Positions 15,341-21,186 of a DNA stretch of 36,563 nucleotides are shown here, piece by piece. The DNA is from Clostridiales bacterium. Its GTDB lineage: Bacteria; Bacillota; Clostridia; Christensenellales; Aristaeellaceae. The DNA lies in NCBI GenBank assembly GCA_004556395.1, contig SFHK01000016.1, forward strand, positions 1-36,563, in the 5' to 3' direction. Positions within the stretch are counted from its first letter, which is position 1. Each line of letters starts with the position of its first letter. The notes below the pieces were generated by a model. It had not been told where the DNA came from. It ran no database searches and saw nothing but the letters and a program-made list of their open reading frames with translations. Made by a program: the position numbers and the translations under genes.

Positions 15341-17365
15341 TTGAAGCGCACCGATACGCAGCAGAAAATCATGAAAATCGACCCGTGGCTTCAAAACTAC
15401 GCGTCCGACATTCGCCTGCGCATGGATCGGCACGCCGAGGTTCGGCGTGCGCTGCTGGGCGACCACGCGGATCTTACGTCGTTTGCCAACGGATATATGT
15501 ACTATGGCATTCACCGCACCGAGACCGGCTGGGTGTACCGCGAATGGGCGCCCGGCGCGGATGAGATGCACCTGATCGGCGATTTCAACGAGTGGAACCG
15601 CGAAAGCCATCCCATGCGCCGCGTCGACGCGGGCGGCACGTGGGAAATTCTGCTGGACGGCGCGGACGCGCTGAAGCACGGCCAGCGCGTCAAGGTACAG
15701 GTGACGCACGAGGGACAGCGCTTCGACCGCATCCCCCTCTATATCCACAAGGTCATTCAGGATCCCTCCGACCGCAGCTTTGCCGGTCAGGTATGGGAGC
15801 CGGAGAAGCCTTTTCCGTGGACGGACGGCGGCTATGGCCGCCGGAAGATTGCGCCGCTGGCCATTTACGAGGCGCACATCGGCATGGCCACCGAGGACGG
15901 CTGCATCGGCACCTACGACGAATTTACGCAGAACATCCTTCCCCGCATTCAGAAGGACGGCTACAACGCCGTTCAGCTGATGGCCATCATGGAGCACCCG
16001 TACTATGCCTCCTTCGGCTATCAGGTGAGCAACTTCTTCGCGCCTTCCAGCTGGTACGGCGAGCCGGAGGGACTGAAGCGCCTGATCAACACCGCGCACG
16101 AGATGGGCATGCTCGTGTTCCTCGATCTGGTGCATTCGCACGCCTGCGCGAACACAAACGAGGGTCTCTCGATGTTCGACGGCACCGAGACGCAGTTTCT
16201 GCGTCCCGGCGCGGAGGGCTGGCATGAAGCGTGGGGCTCCCGCGTGTTCAACTACGGCAAGCACGAGGTGATTCATTTCCTGCTTTCCAACATCAAGTAC
16301 TGGCAGGAGGAATTCCATTTCGACGGCTTCCGCTTCGACGGCGTAACCTCCATGATCTACCGCAACCATGGTCTGGGCGAGAACTTCACCGGCTATGACA
16401 AATACTTCAGCCTGAACACCGACGTGGAGGCCGTGACCTACCTTCAGCTGGCCACGGAGCTGATACACGCCATCAACCCCTTCGCCGTGGCCATCGCCGA
16501 GGACATGAGCGGCATGCCCGGCATGTGCCTGCCCATCCGCTACGGCGGCATCGGCTTCGATTACCGGCTGGGCATGGGCGTTCCGGACTTCTGGATTCGC
16601 ATGATCAAGAGCGCGAACTGCTCCCACTGGAATCTGTACGAGATGTGGCACGAGCTCACCACGCGCCGCCCGCAGGAAAAGGTGATCGGCTACTGCGAAT
16701 CGCACGATCAGGCGCTGGTGGGCGACAAGACGATCATCTTCCGCCTTGCGGATTCCGAGATGTACACGGGCATGGATCGCGCGTACCACTCCCCCGTGAT
16801 CGATCGCGCCATCGCGCTGCACAAGATGATTCGCTTCGTGACGCTGGCGCTTGCCTGCGACGGCTATCTCAACTTCATGGGCAACGAATTCGGCCACCCC
16901 GAGTGGATCGACTTCCCCCGCGAGGGCAACGGCTACAGCTTCCATTACGCCCGCCGGCAGTGGTCGCTGGCCGATAACGGCTACCTGAAATACAGCCAGC
17001 TGCTCGCCTTCGATACGGCCATGCTCAAATTCGCGCGCAAATACCGCGTGATGTGCAAGCGCGACGCCGAGAACCTGTGGATCGACCCGAACGCCGCCGT
17101 CCTCGCCTTCTCCAAGGGCGGGCTGATCTACGTGTTCAACTTCCACGACACCAACGACGCGCGCGACTTCACGCTGCCGGTGCACACCGTGGGCAGCGGC
17201 ACCTACGACGTGATTTTCACCAGCGACGAACGCGCCTTCGGCGGCTTCGGCCGCGTCGACCGCATGGAGCGCTATCCCTCCCGCCCGACCGCGCGCGGCG
17301 AGAGCATCGTTCTGGATGTTCCCTGCCTTACCTGCCTCGTTCTCGAAAAATCGAAAAAGGCCTGA
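15341..17365 (+). CDS. glgB: 1,4-alpha-glucan branching enzyme, eukaryote-type (GH13_8-like)
   Basis: A 674-residue branching enzyme. It has an N-terminal CBM48 (YREWAPGADEMHLIGDFNEWNR), a GH13 barrel and a C-terminal beta domain. Catalytic residues are nucleophile Asp333 in GFRFDGVTSMIY, acid/base Glu387 in AIAEDMSGMP, and stabiliser Asp456 in CESHDQALVGDK. The phrases 'VTSMIYRNHG', 'DVEAVTYLQLA' and 'FMGNEFGHPEWIDFPREGN' are those of animal/fungal GBE1-type enzymes rather than classic GlgB, so it belongs near subfamily GH13_8. It introduces alpha-1,6 branches in glycogen. TTG 15341 has GAGGTGA six bases upstream; an in-frame ATG at 15302 has no ribosome binding site. No other glycogen gene is adjacent. 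Confidence 0.95.
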   Translation: MKRTDTQQKIMKIDPWLQNYASDIRLRMDRHAEVRRALLGDHADLTSFANGYMYYGIHRTETGWVYREWAPGADEMHLIGDFNEWNRESHPMRRVDAGGTWEILLDGADALKHGQRVKVQVTHEGQRFDRIPLYIHKVIQDPSDRSFAGQVWEPEKPFPWTDGGYGRRKIAPLAIYEAHIGMATEDGCIGTYDEFTQNILPRIQKDGYNAVQLMAIMEHPYYASFGYQVSNFFAPSSWYGEPEGLKRLINTAHEMGMLVFLDLVHSHACANTNEGLSMFDGTETQFLRPGAEGWHEAWGSRVFNYGKHEVIHFLLSNIKYWQEEFHFDGFRFDGVTSMIYRNHGLGENFTGYDKYFSLNTDVEAVTYLQLATELIHAINPFAVAIAEDMSGMPGMCLPIRYGGIGFDYRLGMGVPDFWIRMIKSANCSHWNLYEMWHELTTRRPQEKVIGYCESHDQALVGDKTIIFRLADSEMYTGMDRAYHSPVIDRAIALHKMIRFVTLALACDGYLNFMGNEFGHPEWIDFPREGNGYSFHYARRQWSLADNGYLKYSQLLAFDTAMLKFARKYRVMCKRDAENLWIDPNAAVLAFSKGGLIYVFNFHDTNDARDFTLPVHTVGSGTYDVIFTSDERAFGGFGRVDRMERYPSRPTARGESIVLDVPCLTCLVLEKSKKA

Positions 17366-17371
17366 TTCACA

Positions 17372-17490
17372 AAACGCCCGCGCCGCTGAACATCTCTCGT
17401 TCCAGCCGTGCGGGCGTTCTTCATTCTCCCCGTAAATCCAATTTCATTCGGCGCGTCGTCCCCGTTCCGAAACGTCAACACCACCGATGC
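17372..17490 (-). repeat. diverged second copy of the methyltransferase gene tail and terminator
   Basis: On the minus strand this stretch repeats the end of the TrmN6-like gene plus its hairpin at a spacing of about 120 bp. GGATTTACGG-GAGAAT and the terminator word CGCCCGC-CGGCTGGAA occur in both. The translated copy gives VL-x2-RN-x-DD-x-P-x2-E against VLRNENDTPTDE in the gene. The copy's hairpin AACGCCCGC (17373-17381)/GCGGGCGTT (17411-17419) still looks able to terminate in both directions. The copy lies downstream of the intact gene and has no start codon context. Confidence 0.75.
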
Positions 17491-17495
17491 AAAAC

Positions 17496-17540
17496 CCGCG
17501 CGGCCGGAAACACTCATTATTCCAGCCGCGCGGGCGTTTT
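17496..17540. terminator. bidirectional terminator between branching enzyme and methyltransferase
   Basis: CCCGCGCGGC (17496-17505) pairs with GCCGCGCGGG (17526-17535). It is followed by CGTTTTTC on the plus strand and by TTTTGC on the minus strand. Confidence 0.85.
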
Positions 17541-18320
17541 TCAATTCTCTCCGTAAATCCGTTTCCATTCATCGGTCGGCGTATCGTTCTCATTTCGAAG
17601 CACCAGCGGCGGAAGCCAGTGAAGCTGCGCACCGCCATCCTTCACGCCGTCAACCAGCATCAGCCCCGGCGCGTGCGCCGCCGTATGCTGCACACAGCGT
17701 ATGCGCTTGGGCGACAGCCGGAAGCGCTCCATCGCCGTCATCAGCTCAAAAACGCGCTGTGCCGGGAACACGGCCGAAAACCGTCCGCCGCTTTTCAGCA
17801 GACGGTTCGCCGTCCGGCAGATTTCATCCAGCGTGATCGACACGTCGTGCCGGGAAATCCGCTTGTTTTCCGATTGCGAAAGCAGCGCCGCCCCGGCCTT
17901 GAAGTACGGCGGATTGCACACCACCGCGTCGTACCGGCCGTTTCCCAGCTTCTCCGGCGCGTCGCGCATATCCATCGGATGCACCCGCACGCGCGTCTCC
18001 AGCCCGTTCATGCGCACGCTGCGCGCCGCCATATCCGCCATATCCGGCTGAATCTCCACCGCGTCGATCACACTGCCCGGGTGATGCGCCGCCAGCAGAA
18101 TGGCGATAATGCCGGTTCCCGCGCCCAGATCGGCGACGCGCGCGTTCCGTTTCAGGGTCACGAAATCGCTCAGAAGCACCGCGTCCGTTCCAAACCGGAA
18201 CGCGCCGGGCTTCTGAAGAATGCGAAAGCCCTCGCATTGCAGATCGCACACGCACTCGTCCGCGCGCGCCACCGGCTCGGCAATGCCGTCAGAAATAGGA
18301 GATGGAACCGATGAATTCAT
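17541..18320 (-). CDS. tRNA1(Val) (adenine37-N6)-methyltransferase-like protein (TrmN6/YfiC family)
   Basis: A 259-residue class I AdoMet-dependent methyltransferase. Motif I is VADLGAGTGIIAILLA, the acidic loop is AVEIQPDM, and the catalytic NPPY motif is in VVCNPPYF. The N-terminal CEGFRILQKPGAFRFGTDAVLL is the TrmN6/YfiC-type opening. By family it methylates N6 of adenine 37 in tRNA. The ATG at 18320 has GGGGAAG upstream and overlaps the end of the preceding gene by 32 bases; a GTG about 52 bases inside is an alternative start. The C-terminal 20 codons and the terminator are duplicated just downstream. Confidence 0.9.
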   Translation of the reverse strand: MNSSVPSPISDGIAEPVARADECVCDLQCEGFRILQKPGAFRFGTDAVLLSDFVTLKRNARVADLGAGTGIIAILLAAHHPGSVIDAVEIQPDMADMAARSVRMNGLETRVRVHPMDMRDAPEKLGNGRYDAVVCNPPYFKAGAALLSQSENKRISRHDVSITLDEICRTANRLLKSGGRFSAVFPAQRVFELMTAMERFRLSPKRIRCVQHTAAHAPGLMLVDGVKDGGAQLHWLPPLVLRNENDTPTDEWKRIYGEN

Positions 18321-19992
18321 ACTTCCCCGTGCTCATGACGCTGCGAACGGCGATTACCTTTTCCTCCACCGGCGACGCGTAGATAAAGACGCTGTCGCCG
18401 ACGTAGATGCCCGTCAGCACCGTCTGTCCTTTTTTCAGAAATACCTGCTGGCCAACCTTTACCTGCCGGACGCTTTCGTTCCAGCCCTTCTGCTTCTTCG
18501 CGTATTCCAGCTGCAGGCTGATCGTCGGCTCCAGCGTAATGTCGATTTCCTTGAAGCAGGCGTACACCATGCCCGCGTTTCCATAGCTCGTGGGGCCGGC
18601 CTTTCCGGCCTCGTACACGCTGCCCACGCAGGCAATCGCCCGCTCGCACAGCCTGTTCAGCTTGTCCTCGTTCTTTTGGGCTTCCTTGCGCTCAAAATAG
18701 CGGCTGCGCGCCACCTCGTAGGACAGCGCGTCGGAGGCATTCATCCGCGCGCGCGTCTCCTCGTCCGCCTCGCCGGTCTCCTCCAGCTCGTGCCCGCGCT
18801 GGAAAAACGTGACCGCCGTGACCGTCGCCTTGTCGTACTCGCCGCTCACCTTGCCGTCGTAATACCCCAGCGCCTTCAGGCGCGCCTGCAGAAGCTGCAC
18901 CGCGTAGCCCTTGTCGCCCTGCCGAAGCGCGCAGGCGGACATCGCGTCGGTATACGCCGACATGTCCACACAGTCCCCGGCATTGATCATCCGGCGCGTG
19001 TCCGCATCCGCTATGCCGGTCGCCGTCAGGCCGTTCGCCGTCTGAAACAGCTTCACCGCCGCTTCCAGCGCGTCCGTAAAGGTCGTTCCGGTGGTTTCCC
19101 CGCTGTAGAAGCCCAGCTCCGCCAGCTGCCGCTTGAGAAGCTGCACAGCCTCGCAGTCATCGTCCTTCTTCAGTTCCTTCTCGGCCTCCGCCCGATCGGC
19201 CATATAGCGCGAAACGCACTGCCCCGCCAGCAGCATAAGCCGCATCGTCAGGTCGCACTCGCCCGTTTCTTCCAGCCCGTTAAAGCGCTGGAACATCAGA
19301 ACGGCCTCCTGCGTTTTCTTGCCGAACTGCGCCGTGTTGTCGCCGGAAAAATAGCCCAGCTCCTTGAGATAGCGCTGGAGCGTCTTTACGTCGCTGCCCT
19401 GATCGCCAAACTTCAGCCGATACTTTTCCTCATAGCCCTCCGCGGAAATCGCGCTCGAGCTCGTCAGTCGATTGAGCGTTTCGGGGTCGGCGACGCCGGT
19501 CACCTTCAGGCGATTGACCAGCTGAAAAAAGCGCACGGCATACTCGGTTCCCGCGTCGTACGTCTCCGTGATTACCTGCTTCAGATACCCCAGACGAATC
19601 AGGTATTCCTGCAGCTTGCGCACGTTTTTGCCGGTGTCGCCCGTCTGAAGCGTGATCTCGATCGACTCGCCCTTCTGAGAATTTTCAATATACTGTTTTT
19701 TGGTAACGGCATTGTCCTTTTCCATCGCGGCAAGCGTTTCCACGTCGGCCTCGCCGTTTACGACCAGCCCGTTTGCCTTCTGGAAATTCTCAATCGCCGT
19801 TTTCGTGAATTCGCCAAAGAAGCCCGTGCATTCGCCGGCAAAATAGCCCAGCTCCTTCAGGCGCTTCTGCATCGTCACGATCTCTTCGTTTTTCTCGCCA
19901 TACGCAACCGATCCCGCCGCAAGCGCCGGACAGGCCGCCAGCTGGCAGACGATCAGCAGGATCGCGAGTCCCTTGATCATCGTTTTTTTCAT
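18289..19992 (-). CDS. secreted protein with five PG-binding_1 repeats and a degenerate NlpC/P60 domain
   Basis: A 567-residue exported protein. Residues 1-26 are a signal peptide (LLIVCQLAACPALA, A-L-A site). Five peptidoglycan-binding type-1 repeats follow, each with 'LQ-x-L-K-x-LGYF(Y)-x-G' and 'A-V-x-x-FQ-x-x-N-G-L' phrases. From about 435 to the end the sequence aligns with NlpC/P60: GSVYEAGKAGPTSYGNAGMVY corresponds to the family's 'G-x-PY-x-WGG-x2-P-x-x-FDCSGLV', and VLTGIYVGDSVFIYAS to 'HVGIYVG-x-x-MIHA'. The catalytic Cys is Asn and the catalytic His is Leu, so the domain is probably a non-hydrolytic wall binder. GGAGAG precedes the ATG. It forms an operon with the methyltransferase. 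Confidence 0.88.
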   Translation of the reverse strand: MKKTMIKGLAILLIVCQLAACPALAAGSVAYGEKNEEIVTMQKRLKELGYFAGECTGFFGEFTKTAIENFQKANGLVVNGEADVETLAAMEKDNAVTKKQYIENSQKGESIEITLQTGDTGKNVRKLQEYLIRLGYLKQVITETYDAGTEYAVRFFQLVNRLKVTGVADPETLNRLTSSSAISAEGYEEKYRLKFGDQGSDVKTLQRYLKELGYFSGDNTAQFGKKTQEAVLMFQRFNGLEETGECDLTMRLMLLAGQCVSRYMADRAEAEKELKKDDDCEAVQLLKRQLAELGFYSGETTGTTFTDALEAAVKLFQTANGLTATGIADADTRRMINAGDCVDMSAYTDAMSACALRQGDKGYAVQLLQARLKALGYYDGKVSGEYDKATVTAVTFFQRGHELEETGEADEETRARMNASDALSYEVARSRYFERKEAQKNEDKLNRLCERAIACVGSVYEAGKAGPTSYGNAGMVYACFKEIDITLEPTISLQLEYAKKQKGWNESVRQVKVGQQVFLKKGQTVLTGIYVGDSVFIYASPVEEKVIAVRSVMSTGKYEFIGSISYF

Positions 19993-20042
19993 ATCTCTCC
20001 ATGGGCATGCCGCCCGCAGACAAAAACATCTATACCAATTTT

Positions 20043-20071
20043 ATTATACGCCTTTTTGCGCGTTTTGCCAA
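20043..20071 (-). promoter_or_regulatory. promoter of the PG-binding/NlpC-like gene
   Basis: On the minus strand TTGGCA (20066-20071), 17-bp spacer, TATAAT (20043-20048). Confidence 0.78.
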
Positions 20072-20113
20072 GACCCAAACCCTGTCGCTTCTGTGTCTTT
20101 TCCGCGCCGAAAC

Positions 20114-20155
20114 AAAAATCAAGACGGAGAAGCTTCCTTCCCCGCCTTGATTTTT
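20114..20155 (-). terminator. ferredoxin terminator
   Basis: AAAAATCAAG (20114-20123) pairs with CTTGATTTTT (20146-20155), with further inner CGG/CCG and GAAG/CTTC pairs. On the minus strand it ends in TTTTTGTTT. It begins 11 bases after the ferredoxin stop. Confidence 0.9.
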
Positions 20156-20165
20156 ACGTTTGATC

Positions 20166-20336
20166 TCAGGCTTCCTCAGGAGCGCCAACCGGGCAGGTCG
20201 CCGCGCAAGCGCCGCAGGAAATGCATGTATCGGGATCGATAACGTACTTGCCGTCGCCAGCGGAAATCGCGCTCACCGGGCACTCGCCCTCGCACGCGCC
20301 GCAGGAAACGCACTTATCAGTGATCTGGTATGCCAT
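20166..20336 (-). CDS. 2[4Fe-4S] clostridial-type ferredoxin
   Basis: A 56-residue protein, MAYQITDKCVSCGACEGECP and so on. The two cluster motifs are Cys9-x2-Cys12-x2-Cys15-x3-Cys19-Pro and Cys38-x2-Cys41-x2-Cys44-x3-Cys48-Pro, as in low-potential clostridial ferredoxins that carry electrons for hydrogenases, pyruvate:ferredoxin oxidoreductase and similar enzymes. Length and cysteine pattern are canonical. GGGAGGTG sits seven bases before the ATG. It has its own promoter (20369-20397) and strong terminator, so it is a single-gene unit. The acidic C-terminus is PEEA. Confidence 0.97.
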   Translation of the reverse strand: MAYQITDKCVSCGACEGECPVSAISAGDGKYVIDPDTCISCGACAATCPVGAPEEA

Positions 20337-20368
20337 AAATGACACCTCCCATAAAATTGTACGCGCTT

Positions 20369-20397
20369 ATTATAACATCGATCCCGCAGAAATGCAA
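20369..20397 (-). promoter_or_regulatory. ferredoxin promoter
   Basis: On the minus strand TTGCAT (20392-20397), 17-bp spacer, TATAAT (20369-20374). It abuts the -35 of the divergent promoter exactly, as at 15238/15239. Confidence 0.85.
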
Positions 20398-20426
20398 TTG
20401 TATATTTGCGCATTTTGTGATATTAT
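20398..20426 (+). promoter_or_regulatory. promoter of the Cys-rich protein gene
   Basis: TTGTAT (20398-20403), 17-bp spacer, TATTAT (20421-20426). Confidence 0.78.
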
Positions 20427-20462
20427 TTCCGGTAAGAATACGACAATCCCGGAGGTTTTGCC

Positions 20463-20954
20463 ATGAACGCCATTCTGGAAGCCCGAGACATGCTCAGGGA
20501 GCTCACGCCGCTTCTGACCGACTGCGGCGAACTGTGCAATCATGCCTGCTGCAAGATGGACAGGGACGCCGGCGGCCTCGTCTGGCTGTGGCCCGGCGAG
20601 GAGGATACCGATATGCCCTGGGCCGAAACGCTGTTCACCCACCTGCCCGTGACAGGGCTGGACGTGGAAGCCGTGCGCTGCGCCGCGCCGTGCGCCCGCG
20701 AGGATCGCCCGTTTCTCTGCCGCCTGTTCCCGCTGGTGCCCTTCTATTCGGAAAAGAAGCAGATGTGGGACGTGCGCATGGATCGCCGCGCGTGGATGCT
20801 CTGCCCGCTGTGCAGCTACGGCATCCGCGGCCTAAACCCCGCCTTCGTGAAAGCCGCGCGCGCCGCCGTGCGCCTGCTCGCGCAGAATCCCGCAAACGAA
20901 GCCTTCCTGCAGGCCATCGCCCGCGAAGAGGACGCATACCGCTTCTCGCTGTAA
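20463..20954 (+). CDS. cysteine-cluster protein, YkgJ-like (putative metal-chelating)
   Basis: A 163-residue cytoplasmic protein. Near the N-terminus it has DCGELCNHACC (Cys21-x3-Cys25-x3-Cys29-Cys30). In the middle are RCAAPCAREDRPFLCRLFPLVP and then MLCPLCSYGI, giving about nine conserved-looking cysteines. This pattern resembles the YkgJ/UPF0153 proteins, annotated as zinc- or iron-chelating but without proven function. The 'C-R-x-FPL' phrase is typical. CCGGAGG precedes the ATG. It is divergent from ferredoxin with abutting promoters, so the two may be expressed in parallel; a role in Fe-S or metal handling is only a guess. Confidence 0.75.
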   Translation: MNAILEARDMLRELTPLLTDCGELCNHACCKMDRDAGGLVWLWPGEEDTDMPWAETLFTHLPVTGLDVEAVRCAAPCAREDRPFLCRLFPLVPFYSEKKQMWDVRMDRRAWMLCPLCSYGIRGLNPAFVKAARAAVRLLAQNPANEAFLQAIAREEDAYRFSL

Positions 20955-21018
20955 CCCAAATCATTTTTCCCATCTGCGTATCCACGATTATGGGGTTGCC
21001 ATCGTGCAACTATGCGAA

Positions 21019-21058
21019 ACGCGCGGGCGAACGTTTTTTCATGCATTCGCCCGCGCGT
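21019..21058 (-). repeat. first copy of a duplicated terminator hairpin
   Basis: ACGCGCGGGCGAA (21019-21031) pairs perfectly over 13 bp with TTCGCCCGCGCGT (21046-21058). Read on the minus strand it ends in GCGTTTC. It is almost the same as the hairpin at 21140-21178, 121 bp away. The bases between the copies weakly resemble the end of the downstream gene. Confidence 0.75.
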
Positions 21059-21139
21059 CGGCGACCGCATTTGCAGAAGGCTCTCCGCGTTCGTATCGTC
21101 GAAATGTCTCGGAGTTTCTTCAGGCGCCGCCTATATGAA

Positions 21140-21178
21140 ACGCGCGGGCGAACGTTTTCCATGCGTTCACCCGCGCGT
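21140..21178 (-). terminator. terminator of the PG-binding lipoprotein gene
   Basis: ACGCGCGGGCGAA (21140-21152) pairs with TTCACCCGCGCGT (21166-21178) with one mismatch. On the minus strand the tail is GCGTTTCATAT. It begins eight bases after the stop codon and is the second copy of the repeat at 21019-21058. Confidence 0.7.
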
Positions 21179-21186
21179 CCCATTCA

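Noticed and set aside
15179..17185. Long N-terminal extension of the fucosidase frame
   Set aside because: The extension is antisense to the branching enzyme; the promoter at 15210-15238 and the ribosome binding site place the start at 15178.
18220..20163. 647-codon open frame antisense to the PG-binding protein
   Set aside because: Arg/His/Leu-rich shadow of the repeat protein; the sense strand has a signal peptide, repeats and a ribosome binding site.
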